This document shows, in pieces, positions 29,804-38,786 of a stretch of 64,000 nucleotides of DNA. Source of the stretch: Enterobacter sp. Bisph1 (GTDB lineage: Bacteria > Pseudomonadota > Gammaproteobacteria > Enterobacterales > Enterobacteriaceae); NCBI RefSeq assembly GCF_000814905.1, contig NZ_JXAG01000032.1:62001-126000 (forward strand), written 5' to 3'. A program made the translations under genes and the position numbers. A model generated the notes under the pieces. It searched no databases. It was not told the origin of the DNA and was given only the letters and a program-made list of their open reading frames with translations. How positions within the stretch are numbered: the first letter of the stretch is position 1; every line of letters starts with the position of its first letter.

Positions 29804-30739
29804 ATGCTTGAAAATCAAAAAAATACGAAGAAAGAACAATACAACCTCAACAAGCTGCAGAAGCGTCTGCGTCGCAACGTGGGCGAAGCCATTGCCGACT
29901 TCAATATGATTGAAGAAGGCGATCGCATTATGGTCTGCCTTTCCGGCGGCAAAGACAGCTACACCATGCTGGAGATCCTGCGCAATCTGCAACAGAGCGC
30001 GCCGGTTAACTTTTCGCTGGTGGCCGTTAATCTCGATCAGAAACAGCCGGGCTTCCCGGAGCATATTCTGCCGCAGTATCTCGATTCTCTCGGCGTTGAA
30101 TACAAGATTGTCGAAGAAAATACCTACGGCATTGTGAAAGAGAAGATCCCGGAAGGCAAAACCACCTGTTCGCTCTGCTCTCGTCTGCGCCGTGGCATTC
30201 TTTACCGCACCGCCACAGAACTGGGTGCTACCAAAATTGCCCTTGGTCACCATCGGGATGACATTCTGCAAACGCTGTTTTTGAATATGTTCTACGGCGG
30301 GAAAATGAAAGGTATGCCGCCGAAACTGATGAGCGACGACGGCAAACATATCGTCATTCGTCCGCTGGCGTACTGCCGCGAGAAGGATATCGAGCGTTTT
30401 TCCGAAGCGAAAGGCTTCCCGATTATTCCGTGTAACCTGTGCGGTTCCCAGCCGAATCTTCAACGTCAGGTGATTGGCGATATGCTGCGTGACTGGGATA
30501 AACGCTATCCGGGGCGCATCGAAACCATGTTTAGCGCGATGCAGAATGTGGTGCCGTCGCACCTGAGCGATACCAGCCTGTTTGACTTTAAAGGGATCAC
30601 CCACGGTTCAGAAGTGGTGAACGGCGGCGATCTGGCATTCGATCGTGAAGAGATCCCAATGCAGCCTGCGGGCTGGCAACCGGAAGAGGACGATGCGCAG
30701 CTCGACGAACTGCGCCTTAACGTGATTGAAGTGAAGTGA
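29804..30739 (+). CDS. ttcA: tRNA 2-thiocytidine-32 synthetase TtcA
   Basis: The 311-residue PP-loop ATPase matches E. coli TtcA. SGGKDS (about residues 46-51) binds ATP, and CSLC near 123-126 together with CNLC near 210 holds the catalytic cysteines and Fe-S ligands. It adds sulfur to C32 of certain tRNAs. Only the first ~8 residues (MLENQKNT) differ from the E. coli start (MSQNQEIS as I recall it). The conserved part begins [10 protein letters not shown] changed extreme N-terminus plus an integrase scar just upstream fits past integration into the 5' end of ttcA, the site used by Rac. The gene seems functional. Confidence 0.96.
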   Translation: MLENQKNTKKEQYNLNKLQKRLRRNVGEAIADFNMIEEGDRIMVCLSGGKDSYTMLEILRNLQQSAPVNFSLVAVNLDQKQPGFPEHILPQYLDSLGVEYKIVEENTYGIVKEKIPEGKTTCSLCSRLRRGILYRTATELGATKIALGHHRDDILQTLFLNMFYGGKMKGMPPKLMSDDGKHIVIRPLAYCREKDIERFSEAKGFPIIPCNLCGSQPNLQRQVIGDMLRDWDKRYPGRIETMFSAMQNVVPSHLSDTSLFDFKGITHGSEVVNGGDLAFDREEIPMQPAGWQPEEDDAQLDELRLNVIEVK

Positions 30740-30745
30740 TGCTTT

Positions 30746-30776
30746 GCCTCTCTGATACGCCAGAGAGGCTTGAGTT
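30746..30776. terminator. Bidirectional terminator between ttcA and dbpA
   Basis: The stem GCCTCTCTG / CAGAGAGGC with loop ATACGC lies in the 36-base gap between the convergent ttcA and dbpA genes. It is followed by TTGAGTTTATTT on the plus strand and by AAAGC on the minus strand. Confidence 0.65.
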
Positions 30777-32149
30777 TATTTCAGCAAACGCACGCGGCAA
30801 GCCTTGCCTTTAATTTTGCCGCTTTGCAGCTGTTTCCACACCTGACGCGCCACGCTTTGACGTACGGCCACATATACGTGCGCAGGATGGATAGTAATTT
30901 TGCCGATATCCGCGCCATCAAATCCCATCTCACCCGTTAACGCACCGAGAACATCCCCGGCGCGCATCTTGGCTTTCTTACCGCCGTCAATGCACAAGGT
31001 CGCCATTTCAGCTTCCAGCGGCATGACTTTGCCATTTGCCGGCGGATTCAGCCAGTTCAGCTTAAGCTGCAGCATTTCTGCCAGAATATTCGCCCGCTGC
31101 GCCTCTTCCGGCGCACAAAGACTAATAGCCAGCCCGCTGTTACCGGCGCGCGCGGTGCGCCCAATACGGTGAACGTGAACTTCCGGATCCCATGCCAGTT
31201 CGTAGTTCACCACCAGCTCAAGGGATTTGATATCCAGCCCGCGTGCGGCAACGTCGGTAGCAACCAGTACACGAGCGCTGCCGTTGGCGAAACGCACCAG
31301 CGTTTGATCGCGATCGCGCTGCTCCAGATCGCCATGCAGCGCCAGCGCATCCTGACCGGCCGCATTCAGCGCATCGCAGACTTCCTGGCAATCTTTTTTG
31401 GTATTACAGAACACCACGCAGGATGCCGGGCGATGTTCGCTGAGCAGCTTTTGCAGCAGGCTAGCTTTACCGCCGCGGGAGACTTCAAAGAACTGCTGTT
31501 CAACGGCGGGCAGCGCATCAACGGTGTCAATCTCGATAGTTTCCGGGTTGCGCTGTACGCGACCGCTAATCGCGGCGATGGCTTCCGGCCAGGTCGCGGA
31601 AAACAGCAGCGTCTGGCGTGATGCTGGCGCGAAGGCGATTATCTCATTAATCGCGTCGCTAAAGCCCATATCGAGCATGCGATCCGCTTCATCCATCACC
31701 AGCGTCTGCAGATTATCCAGCGAAACGGTGCTTTTTTGCAGGTGGTCAAGCAAGCGTCCGGGGGTGGCGACAATAATATGCGGCGCATGTTGTAAAGAGT
31801 CACGCTGTGCGCCAAACGGCTGTCCGCCGCACAAGGTCAGGATTTTGATATTAGGTTTATAACGCGCTAAACGGCGCAGTTCATTCGCTACCTGGTCCGC
31901 CAGCTCGCGCGTCGGGCATAAGATCAATGATTGGGTATGAAAGCGGCTGGCATCGATATGCTGTAATAGCCCTAAGCCAAACGCCGCTGTTTTACCGCTG
32001 CCGGTTTTCGCCTGCACCCGCACATCTTTACCCGCAAGAATGGCAGGCAGCGCCGCCGCCTGGACAGGCGTCATAGAGAGATAGCCCAGCTCGGTCAGGT
32101 TGTCGATCTGGGCTTGAGGCAAAGTATTGAGGGTTGAAAAAGCGGTCAC
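30776..32149 (-). CDS. dbpA: ATP-dependent RNA helicase DbpA
   Basis: The 457-residue DEAD-box protein has a Q motif (PVQAAALPAILAGKD), Walker A (AKTGSGKTAA), DEAD (VMDEADRM), SAT (LFSATWP) and HRIGRTAR. A C-terminal RNA-binding domain ending KGKACRVRLLK recognises helix 92 of 23S rRNA in E. coli DbpA. It acts in late assembly of the 50S subunit. The ATG at 32149 follows gcgagaaaacacagtg without a strong Shine-Dalgarno sequence. A short proline-rich gene ends 30 bases upstream on the same strand and may affect its translation. Confidence 0.96.
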   Translation of the reverse strand: MTAFSTLNTLPQAQIDNLTELGYLSMTPVQAAALPAILAGKDVRVQAKTGSGKTAAFGLGLLQHIDASRFHTQSLILCPTRELADQVANELRRLARYKPNIKILTLCGGQPFGAQRDSLQHAPHIIVATPGRLLDHLQKSTVSLDNLQTLVMDEADRMLDMGFSDAINEIIAFAPASRQTLLFSATWPEAIAAISGRVQRNPETIEIDTVDALPAVEQQFFEVSRGGKASLLQKLLSEHRPASCVVFCNTKKDCQEVCDALNAAGQDALALHGDLEQRDRDQTLVRFANGSARVLVATDVAARGLDIKSLELVVNYELAWDPEVHVHRIGRTARAGNSGLAISLCAPEEAQRANILAEMLQLKLNWLNPPANGKVMPLEAEMATLCIDGGKKAKMRAGDVLGALTGEMGFDGADIGKITIHPAHVYVAVRQSVARQVWKQLQSGKIKGKACRVRLLK

Positions 32150-32179
32150 TGTGTTTTCTCGCGATAAAATGGCTTACGT

Positions 32180-32353
32180 TTAGCAGGCGCGTATCCTCTC
32201 AGATCTGCCCTGGTAACGCGACATTTTAATCGGTACTTCATCCGGTGGCGGATCGGGCATCGGCTGCGGACGGGGAATCGGGTCGGGAATCGGTACCGGA
32301 TCCGTCGGAATCGGATCGCTCATCTGTGGAGAGGCGAAATAGCGTACGTTCAT
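32180..32353 (-). CDS. Short proline/aspartate-rich protein upstream of dbpA
   Basis: A 57-codon frame (58 if the adjacent ATG at 32356 is used) begins behind AGGAGGT, a near-perfect Shine-Dalgarno sequence at 32358-32364. Spacing favours the ATG at 32353. The product has a short head (MNVRYFASPQM), a middle of DP/IP/VP repeats (SDPIPTDPVPIPDPIPRP), then MPDPPPDEVPIK and a basic tail ending RIRAC. There is no signal peptide or membrane helix. The DPPPD run is the kind of polyproline site that needs EF-P. It ends 30 bases before dbpA and starts after the FnrS terminator on the same strand, so it could be a dbpA leader gene or an independent small protein. I do not recognise a family. Confidence 0.6.
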   Translation of the reverse strand: MNVRYFASPQMSDPIPTDPVPIPDPIPRPQPMPDPPPDEVPIKMSRYQGRSERIRAC

Positions 32354-32408
32354 CATTACCTCCTGTGGTGGTCTACTCGTTAAGCGTAGACGTCAGCAGG
32401 TCAGAGGC

Positions 32409-32529
32409 AAAAAAAAGCCGACTATTAAAGTCGGCGTCGTACGAATCAATTGTGCTATGCAGTAATTCAAAAAAGGAAGTAAGACAATATGGAGCGCAAC
32501 GCCCATCGCTTGACGTTGCATTCACCTGC
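32409..32529 (-). ncRNA. fnrS: Anaerobically induced small RNA FnrS
   Basis: The minus strand from 32529 starts GCAGGTGAATGCAACGTCAA and continues through GCGATGGGCGTTGCGC to a terminator hairpin GCCGACTTTAATAGTCGGC and eight T's. This is nearly identical to E. coli FnrS as I recall it (about 120 nt), with changes mainly in the terminator loop. It lies between dbpA and zntB, as in E. coli. FnrS pairs through Hfq with mRNAs of aerobic functions (for example sodA, sodB, maeA, gpmA) and lowers them under anaerobiosis. An FNR-type site lies at the expected distance upstream. Confidence 0.93.
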
Positions 32530-32564
32530 GAGATGAATATTGCCCTGAATGGGTATTGCATTTA

Positions 32565-32578
32565 TTGACCTCGCTCAA
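32565..32578 (-). promoter_or_regulatory. FNR box of the fnrS promoter
   Basis: On the minus strand TTGAGCGAGGTCAA matches the FNR consensus TTGAT-N4-ATCAA at eight of ten positions. Its centre is about 42 bases upstream of the predicted FnrS 5' end (32529), the class II activator position. A -10-like TATTCA lies near 32534-32539. In E. coli fnrS is activated by FNR and ArcA. Confidence 0.8.
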
Positions 32579-32624
32579 TGAATAAAGCGTTTTTATGTTC
32601 ATATTTTGTTAAAAAAGTGAAATT

Positions 32625-33608
32625 TTACAGCCATTTACTGCGATGCAACCACCAGGTAACCCCGCCGATCAGCACCACTAACATTAAGCAAAAAAAGGCG
32701 AAACCCAGATGCCAGCCGCCGCCGGGAATGCCGCCAAGATTGACGCCAAACAGGCCGGTTAGAAAAGTACTGGGCAAAAAAACCATCGCCATCAGCGACA
32801 TGGTGTAGGTGCGCCGCGCCAGCGACTCCTGCATCACCTGGGTTATCTCATCGGTCATCACGCCGGTACGTGCAATGCAGGAATCAATTTCATCCAGTCC
32901 GCGTCCCAGCCGATCGGCAATATCCTGCATACGCCGGCGCTGATCATCGTTCATCCACGGCAGACGTTCGCTTGAGAGGCGCGCAAACACATCCCGCTGC
33001 GGTGCCATATAGCGACGCATCACGATAAGTTGTTTGCGCAGCAGCGCCAGCATGCCGCGCGGCGGGATTTGCATATCAAGCAAATCATCTTCAAGGTCGA
33101 TAATCCGGTCATGCAGTGATTCAATAAATTCGCTGGCGTGATCGGTTAACGCATCGCACACATCCACCAGCCAGCCGCCACAATCTGTCGGGCCGGAGCC
33201 CTCTTCGAGTTCGCTGACCACGTCATCCAGCGCCAGCACTTTACGCTGGCGAGTGGTGACAATCATCCGCTCGTCCATATAAACGCGCACCGCCACCAGC
33301 TGATCCGGCCTTTCGTCCGTACTGCCATTGATGCAGCGCAGCGTGAGTAAAGTTCCCTCACCCATCCGGCTTACCCGCGGGCGCGTACTTTCGCCCGCGA
33401 GCGCCGTACGTACGCTGTTTGGCAATACCGGTGTGGTCTCCAGCCATTGGGCACTTTCCCGGTTGGTATAGTTTAAATGTACCCAACACGGGGTACCCGT
33501 GGTGATGACGTCGCTGTTTTCCAGCGGTTTTACCCCGCCTTTGCCGTCAAAAAGCCAGGCAAATACGGCATCCGGAACATTCATATCTGTTCCTTTAATT
33601 GCTTCCAC
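32625..33608 (-). CDS. zntB: Zinc transporter ZntB
   Basis: The 327-residue CorA-superfamily protein has a large cytoplasmic alpha/beta domain, a long stalk helix (about 190-270) and two C-terminal transmembrane helices. The first is followed by [10 protein letters not shown], the variant of the CorA GMN motif found in ZntB. Its start [15 protein letters not shown] and length match E. coli ZntB. It transports Zn2+ across the inner membrane; early work proposed efflux, later work proton-coupled uptake. It lies upstream of fnrS on the same strand with its own short 3' region. Confidence 0.96.
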   Translation of the reverse strand: MEAIKGTDMNVPDAVFAWLFDGKGGVKPLENSDVITTGTPCWVHLNYTNRESAQWLETTPVLPNSVRTALAGESTRPRVSRMGEGTLLTLRCINGSTDERPDQLVAVRVYMDERMIVTTRQRKVLALDDVVSELEEGSGPTDCGGWLVDVCDALTDHASEFIESLHDRIIDLEDDLLDMQIPPRGMLALLRKQLIVMRRYMAPQRDVFARLSSERLPWMNDDQRRRMQDIADRLGRGLDEIDSCIARTGVMTDEITQVMQESLARRTYTMSLMAMVFLPSTFLTGLFGVNLGGIPGGGWHLGFAFFCLMLVVLIGGVTWWLHRSKWL

Positions 33609-33710
33609 ACAGCCTCCCCAATACGCATGGTATTTTGCAAGTCTAGCTATATGGCAAGGTTAAGCAATCATCACGCTGAATTTGTTAACAAATTAAATAC
33701 GATTGCAATG

Positions 33711-33736
33711 AAAATGGCCCGCATTATCGGGCCATT
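33711..33736 (-). terminator. Terminator after the chemoreceptor gene
   Basis: Read on the minus strand, ATGGCCCG-ATAATG-CGGGCCAT is followed by TTTCATT. It lies 26 bases past the chemoreceptor stop and insulates it from zntB. Confidence 0.75.
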
Positions 33737-33761
33737 CATTTGATGCGCTGAGGGGTGAGGA

Positions 33762-34949
33762 TTAAAAAGAGTGCCAGTAATTTTCCTGTTTGGCTAACAG
33801 CGGTTCGGCTATCGCACGTACAGACGTTCTTTCCGGCTGCGTCGTTTTTTGGCCGATTACCGGTTTTCTCCCCTCGTCGAGGCGGAATTTACCGACACGT
33901 TGCAGCAGCCCTTCAACCTGGTGCTGCAAGACATCGGACGAACCCGCCAGTTCATCCACCATCGTGACGTTACTTTGCGTCACTTTTTCCAGCTCCGCTA
34001 ACGCAAGGGTAATCTGCGAAATCCCCTTCTCCTGCTGCAACGTGGTCACGGCAATCTCATCCATTAACTTACTCACCACACTCGCACCGGAGAGAATATC
34101 GTGCATATTCTGTTCTGCTTCGCTAACCACCGTTGCACCCTGATTAACGTTATCGGTGGTGACGGCAATCAGGGATTTAATGTTTTTCGCCGCCTGCGCG
34201 CTGCGCTGAGCCAGATGACGCACTTCCGCCGCCACCACGGAGAAACCTTTCCCGTGATCGCCAGCGCGCGCGGCTTCTACCGCCGCATTCAACGCCAGAA
34301 TATTGGTCTGGAAAGCAATCCCATCGATCAGAGAGATAATTTCGCTCATCTGCTCGGTGCAATCGGTAATCGAGTGCATATTTTTCGCTACCTGACTCAT
34401 TAAATGGCCCCCTTTCTGCGCGCAGTCGGTGGCGTCCTTAGCCCGGGTACTGGCGAGTCGGGTATTGTCGGCGTTGTTTTTGGTGCTCGAAGCCATCTGC
34501 TCCATACTGGATGCCGTTTGCACCAGCGCGGCGGACTGCTCTTCGGTTTTGACAGAAAGATCGGCGCTACGTGAAGCCAGCTGCGCGGAAAGCTCAAGGG
34601 CCGTATCCGATGATGAGCGGATCTCTTTGACAAGGCATGCAATACTGGCTGACAGGCTATTAATACCTGGAATTAATCGACCGGCGCAATTATTACCAAA
34701 CTCAGGAATAACAATAGAAAGATCCCCTGATGTCACGTTTTCAATACTTTTTTTAACGGTATTTATCGGCGTGACTAAATATTGCGTCATATAAACCCAG
34801 AGTAATACCAGGGATATTATCGATACAGCGCAGGCTGCGATAAAAAGTGAAATATTTTTTGAGACAACGATCACTAATGCATCTAAAATAATTAAAGAAA
34901 TTAAAAAATATAAAATGATAAATGTTCTGACACTAATATTTCTAAACAT
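33762..34949 (-). CDS. Methyl-accepting chemotaxis protein without periplasmic sensor
   Basis: The 395-residue protein has two adjacent N-terminal membrane helices (about 8-28 and 32-55) with only a few residues between them. A HAMP domain (about 56-110) and a Tsr-class signalling domain follow, with methylation helices and the highly conserved hairpin tip (ISLIDGIAFQTNILALNAAVEAARAG). There is no ligand-binding domain, so it may sense membrane or cytoplasmic conditions, or act through a partner. The C-terminus YWHSF fits the xWxxF pattern of the CheR/CheB docking pentapeptide (NWETF in Tsr). The start region is AT-rich. It is divergent from the MHYT-GGDEF-EAL gene. Confidence 0.88.
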   Translation of the reverse strand: MFRNISVRTFIILYFLISLIILDALVIVVSKNISLFIAACAVSIISLVLLWVYMTQYLVTPINTVKKSIENVTSGDLSIVIPEFGNNCAGRLIPGINSLSASIACLVKEIRSSSDTALELSAQLASRSADLSVKTEEQSAALVQTASSMEQMASSTKNNADNTRLASTRAKDATDCAQKGGHLMSQVAKNMHSITDCTEQMSEIISLIDGIAFQTNILALNAAVEAARAGDHGKGFSVVAAEVRHLAQRSAQAAKNIKSLIAVTTDNVNQGATVVSEAEQNMHDILSGASVVSKLMDEIAVTTLQQEKGISQITLALAELEKVTQSNVTMVDELAGSSDVLQHQVEGLLQRVGKFRLDEGRKPVIGQKTTQPERTSVRAIAEPLLAKQENYWHSF

Positions 34950-35399
34950 AGCGAAACCTGCATAAACACCGGGGAAGTAGAATTCTTATAACATTGAGAA
35001 TTCGCTTTTTCACGGCGAAATTGATACCGATGGATGTTTGCATTTTTATAATGAAAGTTTTGCTTAAGTCGTCATTTTACTGCTTTCACAACCTGAATAC
35101 GACTCTGAATAAGTAAAATCTATCGAATTTATGATGTTCATAGAAATATATCATATAAAAAATAGCAAAATTTAATACCCTGGCAAATAATATATTCATC
35201 ACTCAATGAAATTAACCCTTGATAAACCGTTCACTTTATTTAAGTTATTGCCTGCGCTGCCGATGAATAAAGCAAAATTTATTTGTGATGTATTCGCCCC
35301 TGACAAAAAATAAAACTGCGTAGCCATTAAATTCATCAGGTTAGCTGCGCAATTTAATGCCAGGATTAGATATTACTTATTACCTGTGTGGATTGTCTG
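34950..35399. other. AT-rich intergenic region between chemoreceptor and MHYT gene
   Basis: This roughly 450-base non-coding stretch separates two divergent signalling genes. A good sigma-28 promoter reads toward the MHYT gene (35240-35266). I looked for the matching motif toward the chemoreceptor and found only weak resemblance. No open frame with a ribosome site is evident. Confidence 0.5.
35240..35266 (+). promoter_or_regulatory. Sigma-28 (FliA) promoter for the MHYT-GGDEF-EAL gene
   Basis: TTAAGTTA (6 of 8 against TAAAGTTT), an exact 11-base spacer, then GCCGATGA (7 of 8 against GCCGATAA). The -10 element ends about 130 bases before the coding region. The match suggests co-expression with late flagellar and chemotaxis genes. 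Confidence 0.7.
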
Positions 35400-37541
35400 A
35401 TGCTCAATGTGTCGTGGGACCCGGTGTTGATCGGCATCTCTTTTATGGTGGCCTTCATTGCTTCCTTTGTGGCATTGGACAGTGCAGGTAAAGTGGCGAC
35501 GTCAGGACCGCGTAGTGCGTTATTCTGGCGTTTCGCCGGTGGGGCGACGCTCGGCATGGGCATCTGGTCAATGCATTATGTCGGCATGCTGGCGATGAAA
35601 ATGCCGGTGATGATGCATTACGACTTACAACTTACGCTGCTGTCATTTATTGCCGCGATGCTGACCTCTATTATGGCCATCAATATAGCCGTGGCGGGCA
35701 AAACATTGCCCATCAAACGCCTGCTGTTGGCCACCCTGCTACTTAGCGCCGGGGTCGTGTCGATGCACTACCTGGGCATGGCGGCGATGATGGGGTTTAT
35801 CACCATTTACTGGAATATCGGGCTAATTGCGCTTTCTGTCGCTGTTGCTCTGATCAGCGCCTGGGTTGCTCTGTGGCTGGCATTCAGCCTGCGGCAAAAT
35901 ACCCACGGCGTGTTTATTAATCGTCTTTTGGCGGCGCTGGCAATGGGTGTGGCGATAAGTGCAATGCATTACACCGCCATGAGCGCCGCGACATTTAATC
36001 ATAACGGCTCAACCAGCGTGCTCCATGAGGCACCGACGCTTATCCATAATGGTGTTGGTGAACTGGGGCTTTCATTATGGGTGGCGACCACCACGCTGGT
36101 CATTTTCGGCATCATGTTGTTTATTTCAATGATTGATTCTCAACTGCGCACCGCGCGTCTGACGGACAGCCTGCGCCAGCTTAATCAGCAGCTTGAAAAA
36201 CAGGCCTGGTTTGATCCCCTCACCGGCCTGCCCAACCGCACCCAATTTGAGAATACGCTCGAGAGCGCCCTTCGCGAACGGTTAGAAAAAGAGACAGCCT
36301 TAGCGCTAATCTATATGGATTTGGATCGCTTTAAGCTGGTGAATGATGCCTGGGGGCATCATATCGGCGACCGCCTGTTAATTGCCGTCGCCGGGCGTTT
36401 GTCCGCCTGTTTGAGTGAAAAGATGGTACTGGCACGCCTTGGCGGCGATGAATTTACCCTGCTCGTGCCGGACACTTGCGAAGAGGAGATTGAGACGCTG
36501 GTAAAAAAAATGGTGGCAACGATTCAACAGCCGTTTTACGAATTGAACCATGTCCTGAACGTCTCGCTTAGCGTTGGCATCTGTTACTCCCCACTACATG
36601 GCGACTGCGCGCACGAGCTGAAATTAAAAGCCGATACCGCGATGTACAGCGTTAAACAGGAAGGCCGCAACGGCTGGGCCGTTTTCCAGCCGGGAATGGC
36701 ACAAAAAACCGTCGACGATCCGCTGTTTTTGCAAGATCTGTCGCAGGCTTTAGCCCGCGATCAATTTGAGCTGTGGTATCAACCGCAATATAGCGCGCCG
36801 GAACAAATGCTCACGGGCTTCGAAGCCCTGTTGCGATGGCATCATCCCACTCAGGGAATTCTGCCGCCGGCGGCCTTTTTATCGATGCTGGAAAAAACCG
36901 GGTTAATTATTTCTGTCGGGCACTGGGTGATCGAGGAAGCATGCAGACAGTTACATGAATGGAATAACCAGGGCTTTAGCCATCTGACGCTGGCAATTAA
37001 TCTCTCACCCAGCCAGTTTGAACAGCATGACATTTACGATCAAATCACCGACGCGTTGCTGCGATACCGGCTCAACCCGCTCCAGTTGACCCTGGAAATT
37101 ACCGAAAATACCGCGCTTAAAAATCTTGATCGTAGCGTGCAGCTTCTTCACCAGTTCGCTCAGTTGGGCATTACGGTGGCGATTGATGATTTTGGTACCG
37201 GTTATTCCAATATGCTGATGCTCAAGCGGCTACCGGCGACCGAATTAAAAATTGACCGCAGTTTTGTTAAGGATATTCGCGACAACAGCCGTAACGTGAA
37301 GATTGTGTCGACAATCATTGATATTGCCCACTCGATGAATATGCATGTGGTTGCAGAAGGAATTGAAACTGTCGAACAGCAGGCGCTGCTGACCAATATG
37401 GGCTGTGCTTATCTGCAGGGTTTTCTTTATGCGCGCCCTATGCCGGTGGAGAAGGTTTCCGCATTGCTGGAGCAAAATAACTTCCACTATTCGCAGGAAA
37501 GCTCAGAGACGTTGCAAAAAAAAGCCTGCCCGGGACGCTAA
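35400..37541 (+). CDS. MHYT-GGDEF-EAL cyclic-di-GMP signalling protein
   Basis: The ~713-residue membrane protein begins with an MHYT sensor of seven transmembrane helices. Three His/Met motifs (SMHYVGML, SMHYLGMA, AMHYTAMS) are proposed to bind copper and sense a gas or oxygen. A GGDEF domain follows with an intact LGGDEF near residue 355, then an EAL domain with an intact FEALLRW near 475 and DFGTGYS near 605. Both active sites look intact, so it could make or degrade c-di-GMP. ATG at 35400 is preferred; TTG at 35388 is an alternative, and neither has a strong ribosome site. A sigma-28 promoter upstream and a divergent chemoreceptor point to motility control. Confidence 0.9.
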   Translation: MLNVSWDPVLIGISFMVAFIASFVALDSAGKVATSGPRSALFWRFAGGATLGMGIWSMHYVGMLAMKMPVMMHYDLQLTLLSFIAAMLTSIMAINIAVAGKTLPIKRLLLATLLLSAGVVSMHYLGMAAMMGFITIYWNIGLIALSVAVALISAWVALWLAFSLRQNTHGVFINRLLAALAMGVAISAMHYTAMSAATFNHNGSTSVLHEAPTLIHNGVGELGLSLWVATTTLVIFGIMLFISMIDSQLRTARLTDSLRQLNQQLEKQAWFDPLTGLPNRTQFENTLESALRERLEKETALALIYMDLDRFKLVNDAWGHHIGDRLLIAVAGRLSACLSEKMVLARLGGDEFTLLVPDTCEEEIETLVKKMVATIQQPFYELNHVLNVSLSVGICYSPLHGDCAHELKLKADTAMYSVKQEGRNGWAVFQPGMAQKTVDDPLFLQDLSQALARDQFELWYQPQYSAPEQMLTGFEALLRWHHPTQGILPPAAFLSMLEKTGLIISVGHWVIEEACRQLHEWNNQGFSHLTLAINLSPSQFEQHDIYDQITDALLRYRLNPLQLTLEITENTALKNLDRSVQLLHQFAQLGITVAIDDFGTGYSNMLMLKRLPATELKIDRSFVKDIRDNSRNVKIVSTIIDIAHSMNMHVVAEGIETVEQQALLTNMGCAYLQGFLYARPMPVEKVSALLEQNNFHYSQESSETLQKKACPGR

Positions 37542-37775
37542 TCTTAAACAATTAGCCAGCGGAAAAGCCGCATCCGAGTGAACGATTAATATTATGCCTT
37601 ATGATGGATAAAGATTAACACTGAGGTTCGCTTTGAAAGTCCATCATGCCGCTGATGTGCCGGGACGACCCAGCGGCGTTTAATGTCCTCACGAAGGTAA
37701 AAATAGTCCTCGCCAGGGGTTTACCTTTCTTTCCATGTATCACCTTTATAGAACACGCTGATAATAGCTGGCTGG

Positions 37776-38786
37776 CTAGGGTTGCAGCGCGTTAAAATTT
37801 ACGCTTAACCTATTCACTTCAAGGAGATAGTCCTTTTCAGATGGAATGGTTCTGGTTTCAGGACGCAGTGTCGCGTAACCTTTTTCACTACACTCTTCTT
37901 TTGTCCACCAGTCCAGCTCTCCGCGTATACCGGTAAAATAAAGGGTCACGCTTTCGCCGATCTGGTATTTTTCATCGCCCTTCGCGCCGAGTTGCATGAG
38001 CTTATACCAAAGCGCCATCTCCTTTTGTAAAGGATCGGAATCCGGGTAATCTGATAAAATAGTGTCAATCCTTTCTTTTAATTGTGCCGTATCCAATAAA
38101 ATGAAGTGTTTTACTTTTCGCTTCATCATCATTTTATAACTGTTCATGGTTAGAGTAGATTTATTGGTATCAAATTCTCTGGCGATATACTCGCTGACTA
38201 TCTGCTTAAAAGCCGTTAAATTCTCACTTCTAAATAGCCCTATAGTACGCATTCGCTCCATCGCATCATTAATAGCGTGGTTTTTTTGTTGTTTCGCCTT
38301 CACCTCTGCCCTGAGAATAAAGTCCTCGATCTGCCTGCGATTTGGATCGCTCTGCAAATATGGGCTGTTAGCTAATATGGTTTTCGCTTTTTCGAGTTCG
38401 CTGACAAAAAGACATTTAGAAAACATCTTTTTTATCAATAAGTGACAGGACTCATATCCATCCATCATGCACGTGGTGTCGGTATAAAAATGCCAGTTTT
38501 GGAAATAGCGCCAATCTTCAGGCACCAGCATTCCTCGCTCATCTCTTTCCCCGGCCTCGATAATAAACCGCCGCGCAAGGTTTGCCGTCACGATAGAGCC
38601 GGGGAGAGTATAATTAACCTCTGAGCGCGCCGCGTAAACAACATTAATAATATCTCGCAGATCATCGTAAATAATTTGCAGCAATTTATTGACTGTTTTC
38701 GCGGATAAAAGCTCTGTATCGCGCTTAAGATGCAAAGCAACTGAAACTCCATGTTTTTTGGCATCAATTCTTGGCTTAAGAACCAT
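37776..38786 (-). CDS. Unrecognised 336-residue soluble protein
   Basis: The ATG at 38786 sits behind GGAGGACCT, a strong ribosome site, giving 336 residues; the frame extends 13 codons upstream without one. The protein is hydrophilic, Lys/Arg-rich and mostly helical by eye. The N-terminal part is MVLKPRIDAKKHGV and the C-terminal part holds GESVTLYFTGIRGELDWW. It has no signal peptide, membrane helix or motif I know. It stands alone between AT-rich flanks (37542-37775 and 38787-39157) with no partner in an operon. Codon use looks more AT-rich than the backbone, so it may be acquired. Function is unknown. Confidence 0.75.
   Translation of the reverse strand: MVLKPRIDAKKHGVSVALHLKRDTELLSAKTVNKLLQIIYDDLRDIINVVYAARSEVNYTLPGSIVTANLARRFIIEAGERDERGMLVPEDWRYFQNWHFYTDTTCMMDGYESCHLLIKKMFSKCLFVSELEKAKTILANSPYLQSDPNRRQIEDFILRAEVKAKQQKNHAINDAMERMRTIGLFRSENLTAFKQIVSEYIAREFDTNKSTLTMNSYKMMMKRKVKHFILLDTAQLKERIDTILSDYPDSDPLQKEMALWYKLMQLGAKGDEKYQIGESVTLYFTGIRGELDWWTKEECSEKGYATLRPETRTIPSEKDYLLEVNRLSVNFNALQP

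Noticed and set aside
34950-35100. Sigma-28 promoter toward the chemoreceptor
   Set aside because: The best candidate (around GGTATCAA on the minus strand) matches only about half of the -10 consensus and has no proper -35 at 11 bases.
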